Positions 48,860-59,850 are shown, counted from the first letter of the stretch. The stretch: 64,000 bases of DNA from Annona cherimola (GCA_030490835.1 CM059975.1:30040133-30104132), one strand, 5' to 3'. The notes: generated from the letters alone by a model not told the origin. Numbers and translations: made by a program.

Positions 48860-50697
48860 TTCATGCAAGTGTATGTGATAAAGCTCAATGCACACGTTTG
48901 CATTAAATCATGAATCAAGAATATGTACACGAAGAGACGACAAAACCTAAAAGTAATATAATTCCAAAACTTAAGTGGTGGAATTTGAAGGATATTAACA
49001 TGGAACTTTTTAAGAAAAAAATAATAGAAGAAGGAAAATGGAATGTACAAGAAACTGAAGTAGAAATAATATGAAATGGAATGACAAAATGCATTAAAAA
49101 AAGTTAGACAAAGAATTTTACGAATATATAAAAAAGGCAAAATCTTATAGAAGAAAACTTAGTGATGAAACAAAGATGTTCAAAATGGTATAAATGACAA
49201 ACAAGATAAGTTTAAAAAATAGAACAACAAAAACAATTATAAATCTACAAGAAAGCAAACTGTTTCTAAAAAAGCTACGAAAAAATTATTAGCGAAGCTA
49301 ACACAAAGCCTCAAAATTATGAACTAAATTAGGAGAAAATGATATATTTAAGTGAGCTAAATTAAGAGAACAAAAAAGAAATGACTTAACGCGTGTTAGA
49401 TGCATAAAAAGCAAAGACCAAAGAGTTTTAGTCAAAAATGATGAAATTACAGAAATATGGAAAATCTATTTATACAGTTTAATGAATGGTTATCCATTAG
49501 AACATTTAAGATTAAAAGATAATTCGAATGTAAAAGATGATGGAAATATTAGCTAATTTTCCAAAAATTCAAGTCTTTGAAGTGAAAGAAGCCATAAAAA
49601 TGAGGATAATAAAATCATGAGGTCCATAAAATATACCAATTGAGGTGTGGAAGTAAATGGGAAATATAATTATAGATTGGTTAACAAACTTCTTCAATAA
49701 AATTATAAGAACAAAGTTAATAACAAACGGATAGAGAAAAAGAAACAAAGTTAATAACAAATGGATAGACAAAAAGAACTCCAATATCAATCTATAAAAA
49801 TAAGACAGATATTCAAAACTACATAAATTACCGTGAAATAAAATTAATGAGTCATACAATAAAGTTGTAGGAAAGAGTGATTGAATAAAGACCAAAACAT
49901 GAAACAAATTTCTCTAAAAATCAATTTGGTTTTATGCAAGTAAGATCAACTATTGAAGTCATCTTTTTACCTAGAAAATTATTTGAAAAGTGTAGAAAAA
50001 AAGAAAAAAAAAAATTTACACATGATTTTTATTTATTTTAATTTATTTGGAAAAAAGTATATGATAGAATTCCCAAAAAAAAAAAAAAAAAAAAAAAAAA
50101 AAACAGAAGGCACTAGAAAAGAAAAGAATTACCAATAGATATGCTAATGTTAATAGATATACGGTCTTGTTTCTATGAAACTCCTTTTCTATGTAACCCC
50201 CTTCATTTTTAAAATCTTGATAGTTGATGGAAAATCTACTCTATCTATTATATTTAACATCATTTATAATATCTTGGAAACCCTTTTATTTTTTAAATTT
50301 CACAATATATGGATCGTATCTATAAATGTGTAAAATCAATGCAATAAAATAATTTAATGCTAAAATACCAATTTTAAAGTGGTTTTCAACATCTAAACCA
50401 TCTAAAATTCACTACTACATATATAAATGATTCTATAAAGTATTATTAAGTTCAAATACATATGTGAATAGATTTAAGCATTTTTCATAATTTACACATG
50501 AATGTACCTTTTTTTGAGCAAACGTGGCTCATGCATACATTGGATTTGAATGGAACTTAGATTCATAACTAAACAAGTGATGCTAAATAGAATGAAAAAA
50601 TTGGATTTTTCGTCGAGTATTAAAATCTTGAAATTTGAGAGGGTTATATGAGACCGCTTTTACGTAACCTGGTTACATAAAACCAGAGCCCATAAAC

Positions 50698-50728
<31 letters not shown>

Positions 50729-52549
50729 TATGGAGAGACTATAAAAATGTGAGAATCATGAGAGCAGATGTGGGTAATTTTTCAATTGCAATAGAATTAC
50801 ATCGACTCTACGTCCTTTACTTTTCACTTTACTTATAGATAAACTAATTTAAAATTTACAAAAAGAAGTATCTTAGTGTATGTCATTTGCAGATAATAGT
50901 CTTAATAGATGAAAAAAGAAGAGTAAGCTTGAAATTAAACAAGTGGAAACATGCACCTAAATCTAATGGCTAAGGGTGAAGAGAAGAACGACATTAGCTC
51001 CAATCCAGCCTGATGCTGCAAGTAAAACTTGAAAACAAAGTGTGTTCCTAGAGCTGCAGCTCGACCCAGGACCAAAAGAATTGGCTATTTTTGCAAGTAC
51101 TAGAAACCAAAGTTGTGAAACATGAATTATCTTTTCACATACTCGATAAGTAGAAGACATCAACAAGTAAAATTTGAAGTTGATTTGAGAGGTTTACCAG
51201 CATTGCCAAACATGTCTAATAACGACCGCAAGTATTCAATGCATTTGGAATCCCAGTGGTGGCTTAAAGCAGCTGCAGTCGTGGAAGGTGAATTAAACAA
51301 AGACCCGTTTTTCCTCTGGTATTGCATGATATCCTCCCAATTGCACAAGTTATTCAATCCTTCTGAAACATATGCCAGATAGTACTTCCCTCTTTTACCA
51401 TCAGTTTCCAAAAGTCTACACAAGAATATAAATCAAGATATATATATATATATATATATTAGTGATTGCAAAAAAAAAAGATTATAAATGTCAGACTAAG
51501 CACACAAAAAAAGATGTAAAAATGTCTTAGTAAATGCTAACAATAAGGTTACACAAAATTCAATGGGAAAATTTGCAATAGCAATGTAATCAGACACGGG
51601 AATTGTGATGTATTTGAAATATGGGAAGTCCTTCGAAGAACCACACTATTAACATCACACCACACCAAACCAAACACATATGCGTACGCACACAAACATA
51701 GAGGGAAGACTCACAAATGTCTATAGATATCTTTAAAAACTAAACTGAAGGTCCAAGATAAGAAATTTTTGGACAAAACAAGATCAAAGTTCAAGATGGA
51801 CAGATTGACATAGCGATAATAGGTTTATAAAATTCACCACTTATGTGCAAACATCTTATCACGTTGATGAATAACAGAAATAATTATCTTTCACGAGACA
51901 CACAGTGGGGTCACCTACACGAATTCTATTGAGTCATTCTTGTTCCATCATGAAATAATAATTTAAATCTAGTAAAAATGAAAACAATCGCATACCTTTT
52001 TACTTCCAAATCTCGCTTGTGAAGCATTACACTGACGATACTTGGGCATAAGGGAATATCCAAACCCAAATTTTCTGCTTTTTCAATCATACCAGGGAAT
52101 ATTATATTAAATCCAATTGGAGGCTGCTGCTTCTCATCAGTAATTGAATGAAAATTAGAACCAATAAAGTGGAGCCCTGTAAAATGTAACACACAATTCC
52201 CTTAAAATGAATAATGATAAAATGAGAAGTTTGAGTAAAAAGTATGACTAAAATTACCCCTTTTTACATGTTCGTCACCAAGACCCCATTGTTTAAGAGC
52301 AACAACACAAGCCAATGTTGATGAGATAGCATCTTTAAGCAATAAAGGGTGGCGTCCTGGAAGACCCCATGACCCATCAGGAAGCTGATTCTCCTGCAAC
52401 CAAGTCAAGCACTCTGGGAAGCAAGGGCGACATAAGGAATCCGGGGATGGGACCATGGCTACCCAAGCAGTGTCATAGGAAGAAATAGAAAGTTCGACTT
52501 TGAATAAATTTTCCCTCAATCTTTCCTCAAGCCCGATGTTGCACTGCAT
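42899..52549 (-). CDS. KS: ent-Kaurene synthase-type diterpene synthase (TPS-e), 12 exons
   Basis: Kaurene synthase is a plastid class I diterpene synthase that turns ent-copalyl diphosphate into ent-kaurene on the gibberellin route. Exons (minus): 52543(or ATG 52549)-52258, 52176-51996, 51415-51198, 48283-48163, 48081-47984, 47902-47676, 46606-46494, 46389-46291, 45818-45603, 44429-44288, 43550-43305, 43213-42899. All junctions are GT-AG and every phase agrees, giving 755 residues from the ATG. Visible motifs: SSYDTAW (23-29), QLPDGSWG (55-62), DDFYD (501-505), NDLQGFKRE (645-653). The class II DxDD site is DIYT (283-286), as expected in KS. Gamma, beta and alpha domains are all represented. 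Typical KS proteins are ~780-800 residues, so only a transit-peptide exon is missing. Introns hold a hAT element, a LINE, a tRNA-like sequence and a MITE. The first listed exon may be internal: TCCAAATGCAG before TGCAAC is a possible acceptor. Confidence 0.9.
43646..44265. mobile_element. hAT-type non-autonomous element in a diterpene synthase intron
   Basis: The ends are TAGGGGTGTTAATGG (43646) and CCGTTAACACCCCTA (44265). A perfect 8-bp duplication TGCCCAAG is at 43638-43645 and 44266-44273. It is 620 bp, with subterminal AACCCGTTTA/AAATGGGTT repeats and no coding capacity. It belongs to the same family type as 5008-6216. Its right target duplication lies only 14 bp from the splice donor side of the exon ending at 44288. 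Confidence 0.88.
44589..44992. mobile_element. Tourist-like MITE in a diterpene synthase intron
   Basis: Ends AGGCTTTGTTTGGGTAA and TTTTACCAAACAGAACCTC form an imperfect inverted repeat, and the interior shares GTGATATGATACAAGTAATGAT with the family A copies. I do not see a clear target duplication. Confidence 0.55.
45603..45818 (-). CDS. KS: Diterpene synthase exon carrying the DDxxD motif
   Basis: This is the ninth listed exon. It encodes [48 protein letters not shown], and then DDFYDIGG. The three aspartates that bind the Mg-diphosphate complex in class I terpene synthases are intact. Most kaurene synthases read DDFFD, so the fourth position is Tyr here, a mild change also tolerated elsewhere in the family. 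The exon ends GAGCG before GTATTT, and the next exon completes the Arg codon. Confidence 0.88.
48469..48542 (+). tRNA. tRNA-Ile(AAU)-like sequence, probably a pseudogene
   Basis: The 74-nt sequence begins GGCGTATTAGCTCAATTGG and ends CCTGCATGGGCCA, with a loop containing TAATAA (anticodon AAT) and a T arm with GTTCGAAAC. It matches the layout of plant tRNA-Ile(AAU). Defects are a G-G mismatch in the acceptor stem, an A-C mismatch in the anticodon stem, and GACCG where GAGCG is usual. It lies in a large intron of the diterpene synthase on the opposite strand. It could instead be the head of a decayed tRNA-derived SINE. Confidence 0.6.
48573..48670 (+). repeat. 49-bp tandem duplication next to the tRNA-like sequence
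   Basis: Two copies (48573-48621 and 48622-48670), both AACCTTGCAA, then GCAGATAGGACCCTATAT with small changes, then GTAATTGCAAA. It begins 30 bp after the tRNA-like sequence. Confidence 0.8.
48830..48857. repeat. Poly(A) tract
   Basis: A run of about 28 A in the intron, between the tRNA-like region and the RTE LINE. It could be the tail of an old retroposon. Confidence 0.8.
48870..50155 (+). mobile_element. RTE-type LINE remnant in a diterpene synthase intron
   Basis: Plus-strand fragments in several frames follow the order of plant RTE-clade reverse transcriptases: [16 protein letters not shown] (about 49395-49440), EVKEAIK with GPIKYTN-like sequence (49575-49640), a NYRxIKLMSHT-like stretch (about 49825-49855), ENQFGF-like sequence near 49915, then HMIFIYFN and YDRIP (50005-50075). 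A run of about 29 A at 50074-50102 interrupts the RT after DRIP, and homology resumes with [13 protein letters not shown]. It is heavily decayed. Confidence 0.65.
50160..50690. mobile_element. Family B MITE copy in a diterpene synthase intron
   Basis: The left end (GTCTTGTTTCTATGAAACTCC, TATGTAACCCCC) and right end (GGGTTATATGAGACCG, GGTTACATAAAACCAGAGCC) form an imperfect inverted repeat. The interior shares long motifs with 31360-31830 and 36285-36720, such as TAATTTACACATGAATGTACC and TGAGCAAACGTGGCTCATG. Confidence 0.55.
51430..51470. repeat. (TA)n microsatellite
   Basis: About ten TA repeats immediately upstream (minus sense) of the exon starting at 51415, in intron. Confidence 0.8.
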
Positions 52550-52956
52550 TTGGAATCCAACTCATGCTAAATTAACATACAAATTATTGTCTAAAGAGAT
52601 GAATTAAAAATAATTACCAAATCCAAGTTTTCAAAAGCCTCATTTATATAATGCAACAGCCAACTTATTCTATCAAACCTACTTTTCCATAAATTCAAAA
52701 CCAAACTTTCAATCATCAAACCCATCATTCTTCCAAAAAAACTCATTAATTTGTCATAATTCACTTTATAGTTCAAACATCAATCTATACCTAATTGACA
52801 CCATCTCCTAGATTCCCAAGTATAGATTTTACAAAACCTTCAATCTAATGACTTCCCTCTTTGCTCAAGTAAGAGATGGCTAGCGAAAGTTTGCATACCA
52901 AAGAAGCAGTGCGCTCTCTTCTAAATGCCCATGTTGGAGGTCCTGCCATTGCTATT

Positions 52957-53364
52957 TACAAATGAAAATTATGAGAAACAGTATATAACATGGAAAAAAA
53001 TAAACGAAGGTCAATTCATTATGTAAATCAAGCTATGGAAGAGATGAATAAGCCCACACCAAATTAAATGTGAATGAAGATAACTGCTAATGACACAAAT
53101 AGTAGTCTCTCTAATGACAAAATACGGTAATCTATTTGATACACAAGATATCAAATTTCTTACAAATGAAAATTATGAGAAACAGTATATAACATGGAAA
53201 AAAATAAACGAAGGTCAATTCATTGTGTAAATCAAGCTATGGAAGAGATGAATAAGCCCACACCAAATTAAATGTGAATGAAGATAACTGCTAATGACAC
53301 AAATAGTAGTCTCTCTAATGACAAAATACAGTAATCTATTTGATACACAAGATATCAAATTTCC
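52957..53364. repeat. 204-bp tandem duplication in putative intron 1
   Basis: Copies start at 52957 and 53161, both TACAAATGAAAATTATGAG, and are nearly identical through GATATCAAATTTC. The paralogous block at 27147-27360 has a single copy, so the duplication arose after the two blocks separated. Confidence 0.9.
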
Positions 53365-53366
53365 TC

Positions 53367-53372
<6 letters not shown>

Positions 53373-53415
<43 letters not shown>

Positions 53416-53416
53416 T
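53373..53416. repeat. Compound (TA)n(GA)n microsatellite
   Basis: TA repeats run to about 53396, followed by GA repeats to about 53416. The paralogous place near 27368 has only a short GA run. Confidence 0.9.
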
Positions 53417-54731
53417 GATAAGGATAATAAAGCAACCCAAAAATGCCAAATTAACAAACAAACAAACAAAAATTCTACCATAACATCCATTGCCCATAAA
53501 AGGCTAAAGATTTACAATGCTGTGGCAATTTTAATGCTATCGAATGAATATATTGTCCAATTTGGAATCTTTAAAAAAATGCTATTTTTGTTAGGAATCA
53601 TGACATTTTATGAACACCCAAAAATATGACTTCTGTCGTGACCACCGCCTAATTAGAATCCAAGTTATAAATTATCTTATGTTCCATTTTAGAGGAACTA
53701 GTTCCCAATAGGGAGCCCCTTGGCTTTTGTAAATTATGTTACTTTCAATGGATCTAAGTTCCCAATATGTTCAGTAATACTTATTTAATTATGATATGAA
53801 AATTTACCTTGATTGTACATTATGGTGGGAAATGGCCCACCAAAGTATCCAATTGAGGAGATTTCCTACCAAAGTGTCCAATCAAGATGATTTTTATATC
53901 TTGACTTAAATAATTATTATTAAACATAACACACTTGAATTCATCAAAAGTAGCATGGTTTGCAAAAACGAAAAAGTTGCCGGCTAGGAACCCGTTCCTC
54001 TAAAGTGGAACCCAATGATCTCAAGTAATTCGTGTGTTTCCATGGGGGGAGGAGCATGACAAATCATCATGACAGAACGTCTAACCATGCCTTATTTCTG
54101 GGAGAGAGAAAAACCAAAAACAAAAAAGATAACATGACTAGCTACAAGTGCCAACAGAAACAGCACAGGTGCTGAAGAAAATGAATTTTACAAGCAAAAG
54201 CACTAGTAATTTTCACTAAGTTAGTTGAAGCACGCAACTAATCTTTAATGGCAAAGACTCTGATTCTTTCATCCCCACTCAAGCACATGGGAATGACAAG
54301 CAATGCTATCAATCCAAATGCCAACTTCAATTTGACAAAAATAGAATTCAAGAAAACATGAAAAAGTCCACTTCTACTGTTTTGAAATAGAATAGAATCC
54401 AAGATGCAATACAAATCAACAAATGAAACAAGACCAAAAAAGAGAAAAACCAAAAACAACAGAGACAATAATCTATTCTTTTCCTTGAACTAAAAGAGGA
54501 CAAAGAGAACCTGACAGAGAGAGAGAGAGAGAAGCCAACCTCAATCTAACAGAAATGGAATTCAAGAAAACATGAAAAGCCCACTTCTACTGTTTTGAAA
54601 TAGAATAGAATCCAAGTCCCAATACAACAAGAGCAAAGAAGAGAGAAACCAGAAACAACAGAGACAAAGATCCATTCTTTTCCTTGAATTAATAGAAGGA
54701 AAGGAGAACCTGAGCCTGGGAGAAACTAAGC

Positions 54732-54788
54732 CTAGCAACTTCTGGAGCTTGGGAGGAGAAAGTGATAGTTGGAGGCTGGGAAAGACAT
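54732..54788 (-). pseudogene. Candidate transit-peptide exon of the diterpene synthase, with a stop
   Basis: ATG at 54788 opens MSFPASNYHFLLPSSRSC and then TAG (54732-54734, codon 19). Composition (Ser-rich, few acidic residues, MS start) is that of a plastid transit peptide, and position upstream of the intact exons fits exon 1 of a kaurene synthase. Without the stop it would continue as in copy 2 at 26 kb (WALFLL). Either this first exon is dead, or splicing occurs before codon 19 at a weak GT, or the real exon 1 lies elsewhere. The 5' flank beyond 54870 differs from the duplicated copies. Confidence 0.45.
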
Positions 54789-54870
54789 GATCAGTGGGAC
54801 AAAGAGCATGGATCATGAGCAGGAAAAACACTTACCCCAGAAGTAAGTACATATATAACAAACATAGATG

Positions 54871-56569
54871 CGTCGACGGGCATTCGTACTTTCGTAATTA
54901 GAGGCACAGTGGGACAATGTCACTAACAGAAAAGGGAATAATGTCTGAAGATTTTGGTTCATCATATAGCCTCCTTCCCTTTAAATTCAAGTTCTTTGTG
55001 AATTAATTCCTAGCGAGAAATAACTCTTCCTTAGTTTTCCTAATAAATCCATTGTATTTTACAACTTTTTATTACATATTTATAATATTTCACCTTAATG
55101 ACACTACAAACAAGCTGTCATTTACTTATCATCTACCTATACATTTTTCTTATCATACTAACTCCTATTACTAACTCCTATTAATGACACTACAAACAAG
55201 CTCTCATCTACTTATCATCTACCTATCATCTACCTATCCCAAAAACTACTTTACCTAATCCGCATCTCCCTAATTAAAAGGATTCGACATTGGGATAAAA
55301 TAATCTTTCCAATTAAAATTTTGGATGACTAAAAGGATTCGACATTGGGATAAAATAATCTTTTCAATTAAAAAATTTGGATGACTAAAATAATCTTTAG
55401 TGAATAGATAACTATTTGTTTATGGTATTATTAAGGGTAAATGTGAATATAATAAAAATTTAAGATGAAATATTATGACTACAGAAGAATTTGTATATTA
55501 TTCTAATATGTAAAAAAAATTATTATGTGTACATTATTATGTGTAAAAGGATTACCCTTTTGATAAAGGAAGGTATCAGCATTATTATTTATGTTCAAAA
55601 AATTAGATCGGAAAAAATAATGATAAACGTCACATCATTTCATAAGTTTTGTAAAAATAGCCTGCAAAATTTTGCAATAAATGATAGACTTAGAACTAGT
55701 AACGTTATGCATGCATCGGATTAAAATATGCAAAATCCCCGATTCTCAGCTAATTAACTCCTTAAAAAAGGTACTGCCTTATATTAACAACAGGAATATT
55801 TTTGCATCGTCGTGATTTAAGCTCATCATGCTTCTATTAAATCAGACATTATTATTTTCTATATACTTAATTGTGATAATCCTGATCAGATTTTTATATT
55901 TGAAGATATATAATATAATTAAATCACGTGGATTTTAAAATAATCTGTAAAGTTTTTTTAGTGGTATATACATGTGACAACTCATATCATAATTAGGTAC
56001 CTTCATTACCCTTAGACCATCGAGAAAATTTTCTATAAATATTCCCATTTCAGGGGAGAAATTTTTTAGAACCCCCATCACCAAAGGAGAATCTGCAAAT
56101 AATCTACTTGCACTAACCAAGACTCGAACATGAGTTGCTCCTTTGAAAGCAACTTGCACGTACCACTAGGGCACTGCACTAGTAGCAATATTCTGTAAAG
56201 TTTGATTGCAGGAGTCCACTATACTTTTCAATTTAGATATTTTTTTTTAACTTACCAAATTATATTGTTTAACTTACAGAAGCAAACATATAAAAGCATG
56301 ATATGGTTGTTCCATACATTACTGAGGGTATTCTAAAGGATACAAAATGTTTTTTATTGATATTGTACAATATGATATCTCATATTACAATTAAGCACAT
56401 TCACATGGAAAATAATCAGCAAGAATAAGAATACAAGATGTCAAGATCTTTAAATGTAATCTATACCTAAAATAAGAAGTAATAAGGCATATTGAGAATG
56501 AGAAAAATTATATCGAGTTGCAACAAAAAAATAAAAAAACTATTTTAAGAAATAAAAAAACTGTTTTGA
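54871..56569. other. AT-rich DNA with dispersed repeats
   Basis: No gene is seen. A short tandem duplication lies at about 55277-55380 (AAAAGGATTCGACATTGGGA twice) and another at 55118-55210 (CTACAAACAAGCT). The stretch 55530-55680 matches 9173-9310, and 55810-55970 matches 30895-31060. The minus-strand open stretch 56159-55935 shows no recognisable domain. Confidence 0.5.
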
Positions 56570-57415
56570 GAATAAAAATACAAATTCCTTTCAAGCATCT
56601 CCTATCTTGCCCTAAACATCATAGTAAATCCAAATTGCCATATCAAATAATAGGAGTATCAAAATTTTAAATTATTTTTGGTATTTAATTAACATAAACA
56701 TAAATATTATTAAATACAATGGATGATTTAGATTTAACTACATCAATATCGGCATAAACTAGACAGAGCAACCAAGTGAATTGGTAAATTGATTGGTACA
56801 AAAGCTGGACACAATATGGAAAGTTTGCGTAATAATTTCAATACATGCATCCTGTTTAGAATGACGAAAGAATAGATATTCGTGCCAGAATACTTCTCAT
56901 TAATTGCTGCCATACATGCACCCGGTTTAAAAGGATGAAAAAAAAAAAAAGATGAGCATCCGTTTCTATTTTCCCATTTCTTTGTTGAATCATGATCCAG
57001 ACCATGTTTAGCTTACCGCATTGTTGTTTTTTTAAAAAAAAAAAAAAAAAAAATTCTAATGAAGATAATGACTCCAAGTATATTTAATTTACCTACAAAA
57101 AATTTCAATTTTTAATATATATTCTTTTTTAATTTCAAAAATTAATAATTTTGTGTTTTTATTCATACCCTTTTTATTGTCAAAAATAAAAAAAAATACT
57201 TAAAAATTTCGAAATGTCAAACTTAGTATGAGGTGCAATTTGAAGCGGACTTGCAATTTTAAAAAATAAAATAAAATGAAAAGAAGTCATGTGGTTCTCT
57301 CTCTCCATATACAAATGGAATCTACATGCACTTGGTCACGTAGAATCGCAACCTTTACTGTATCACTTTTCCCATTTTTCTGTTATTAACAACTTTAGTT
57401 TTCTCTTATAATTTC
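56570..57415. repeat. Inverted repeat arm, partner at 62835-64000
   Basis: About 850 bp that match the right edge of the window in inverted orientation: TTCCTTTCAAGCATCTC here against GAGATGCTTGAAAGGAA at the edge, GAGCATCCGTTTCTATTTTCCC against its complement near 63265, and AACAACTTTAGTTTTCTC against its complement near 62850. The partner arm contains an extra MITE. Confidence 0.8.
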
Positions 57416-57555
57416 TCATTTGTAAATACATAACAACCCTTTTCATTCAAATTATATTTCAAAACAATCCATTAGCTATTCTATTTTTATTTATTTTATT
57501 TCTCATTATTATTCCCATTGATATTATATTCTCTATTTTCTCGGCATGTGAACCA

Positions 57556-58155
57556 TGGTGGGGTGCAACTTGGTTCGGGCGAGTCCAGTTAGGGGTTGAC
57601 CTTACCTTTATCCTATTTTGAAAAACTCACACCCTATCCTATTTTAGGCCAGGTCGGTTTGAGGCATACCCTCCCCTATTTTCTTAAAGCTGGGTCGGTT
57701 CTAGTTCTTCCATTAAAAATTGTCAGAGCATACTGCCGAATCTGTTTGCAAGGCTGGATATTTGGATGGTTAAAAAATCATAACCAGGAATAAACAATCT
57801 GCCAAATCAGTTCCAACATTTGCAAGAAATTCATAAAACAGTTAACAGATGGATAAAACTTTTGATAAGAAATCATTCGGTCATTGCAAACAGTAAAAAG
57901 TCATGAGCAAGAATACATGTTGCCAAACAAATGCAACTGTCCAAATATCAAGCCACACCAAGCAGTTAACATACACTAGAAATTCACCCTTTACAACTTT
58001 TAACAATCGCATGCATAACAAAAAATCTGAATATCAAAAAATCAATTAAACAGGGGAACATCGAGGCGGATTTTCGGACTTACCCAAAGAAGGTTTGAAA
58101 CCGACGGACAGGCAACTTTGAGAACCCATTCAAAGTAGATTTAAAACCAAGCACC
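57556..58155. mobile_element. Possible degenerate hAT-like element
   Basis: The left end GGGGTGCAACTTGGTT and the reverse complement of the right end (TAGGGGTGCTTGGTT) are similar, and the left shoulder has GGTCGGTTTGAGG-type repeats as in the hAT elements above. No target duplication is seen. The interior has no coding region. Confidence 0.4.
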
Positions 58156-58344
58156 CCTAACTAGAACAATGTCGGGCTACAGACATGCAAACCGGGGATT
58201 TGGGGCTAAAAGGGAGGAGAGTATTGACGGGGAGACGGGCTGGAGGAAAAGAAGTGCCGGGGAGAAGAGGGACTAGAAGGGAGAAGAGCGCTAAAGTGGA
58301 GAGGGGTTGGAGGAGAGAGGAGCACCGGCTGTCTCCTTCGTCAA

Positions 58345-58505
58345 TCTCGATCACAGCCCCCAAGGCCAAAACGGCGTGCTTGGCGATCGCCCCAGGGAGA
58401 ACGATGCAAATGGAGGTTTCGATCTCCCTGGACTAAGCTGTTCACGATGCCTATGGCCTTGCTGTAGATGCCAATGTCGGGGTGCACCTGCTTCAGCACC
58501 TTGGG
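58345..58505 (-). pseudogene. Histone H2B pseudogene with an internal deletion
   Basis: On the minus strand PKVLKQVHPDIGIYSKAIGI and VNS (58505-58440) match the alpha-1/alpha-2 region of plant H2B (KVLKQVHPDTGISSKAM). After a short unrelated stretch the adjacent frame gives VLPGAIAKHAVLALGAV (about 58410-58350), which matches the H2B C-terminal helix (LVLPGELAKHAVSEGTKAV). The whole alpha-2/alpha-3 core is missing between them. The N-terminal Lys-rich tail is not recognisable. The GC-richer context contrasts with its surroundings, as expected for a gene-derived insert. Confidence 0.75.
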
Positions 58506-59139
58506 GAGACTGGAACGCCGGAAGGGAGAGGAGAGCGGGAACCAGGAAGCACTAGAAGTTGTAAAAAGTCTGGGTATCTTCACACACGCACGGGATTTTA
58601 TATTTTTCAAAAATATTATTTTATTTTATTATTTTTTATTTCTAGTACACCATTACTCAATCTCGGCACACATTTATCTGTTACCAATATATTTTCATGA
58701 TAAATTCCCATCTCTGAATAGCCTCTTAAAATTTTTAGTAGAGAAATTTTTGAACAGATGAAATAATGATTAGGAATAAAGAATATAAAGTTAAAATAGA
58801 TAAAATAATTATATTAAAATATGTAAAAAAAAACAATAAAGAGGTGTAAAGGTATAGAAATATGTGGGTAAAAGTAGGGCAAAATTTTTCCTACTTTCCA
58901 AAAACGTTATGATAAAAGAATTCTTTTCACTTCATTCTAAGCTCTATTGGCTACTTTTGGTAATATAGTTGAGTTCTAAAATGGTTTTCCACTTCTCCCG
59001 TGTTTTTTCAAAAAATAATTTAAAATATTAACTAATTACATTATTTTTATTTTTATATTCAAATCATTTTTCACAACTGCTATCTTATTTCTACTTTGCC
59101 CATATTATATCATATCACTATCATATTTTTAAAAAAAAA

Positions 59140-59850
59140 AAAAATTTCTCAAATATACCTACTACGTTTGACCTTAATCGCAGATATACCTATAACATTT
59201 TCAAAATCCTAAATATGCTCACTTATTTGTATTTAAATTATTAATATGCTATTTTTTTTTTTTTTTTTTTTTTTTTTGATTGGGAGATATTTACATACAT
59301 CTCAACACATATTACACTGAAGGTCAGAGACATTCTTATAAATTTGGAGACACTGCTCCACCAAGTAAACAGGAAGACACAGCTTCCAACAATTAAACGG
59401 GAGACCACTTTGCTCCCACGAATTAAACGGGAGACCACACTTTGCTCCCACAGCGGGCCGAAATCCAATTACTGGATTCGAACCCGTGACAGCGCTGCCC
59501 GAGAGACTTATGCCGACTGCGCTGACCAACCGAGCACGGCTCGGTTGGTATTAATATGCTATTTAAATTTAGTGTGAATTTGGAAAATTGGATGTTATAA
59601 CTCCATGATGCTCTAATTGTACATGAGTTTTAAATTTAAAGAGCCCTAATTTCCTATGATTTCTATTTCATTTCATCATTTATTATTTACAACAGTGGTA
59701 TTTTTGGATATTTATAAAATTTAACTTGAGGTTTTTCACAAAATGAGAATTTTCTAGGATTAAATGCAAATTTAGTGGGTATATTTGGAATTTTGAAAAC
59801 GTTATGGATATATTTAGGATTAAGTCAAACGTAATGGATATATTTTCGAA
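59140..59850. mobile_element. Foldback-type MITE (family D), copy 3, with a nested SINE
   Basis: The left arm (AAATATACCTACTACGTTTGAC, then CATTTTCAAAATCC) is the inverted counterpart of the right arm (GAAAACGTTATGGATATATT, then AAGTCAAACGTAATGGATAT). The SINE at 59255-59548 interrupts it. Confidence 0.65.
59255..59548 (-). mobile_element. tRNA-derived SINE with a 16-bp target duplication
   Basis: Read on the minus strand it starts CCAACCGAGCCGTGCTCGG, has an A-box-like GCTCGGTTGGTCAGCG, and a perfect polymerase III B box GGGTTCGAATCC near 59480, and ends with about 26 A (plus-strand T, 59252-59277). It is flanked by TATTAATATGCTATTT at 59239-59254 and 59549-59564. The body carries repeats of GGGAGCAAAGTGTGGTCTCC. 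The exact duplication suggests a fairly recent insertion. It is absent from the related family D copy at 34147-34560. Confidence 0.9.

Larger units (their letters stand above)
52576..54870 (-). other. Putative intron 1 of the diterpene synthase, duplicated at 26.8-28.9 kb
   Basis: The whole block is paralogous to 26785-28870. Peptide-like stretches conserved in both (for example NYKVNYDK, then MMGLMIES) reflect the duplication and have no flanking splice logic I trust. Inside are a 204-bp tandem duplication (52957-53364), a TA/GA microsatellite (53373-53416) and two short relatives of the exon-1 flank (54340-54520 and 54540-54720). Confidence 0.6.

Noticed and set aside
48736..49140. 134-residue minus-strand open frame
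   Set aside because: Phe/Leu/Tyr-rich translation of AT-rich DNA crossing a poly(A) tract in an intron; no domain.
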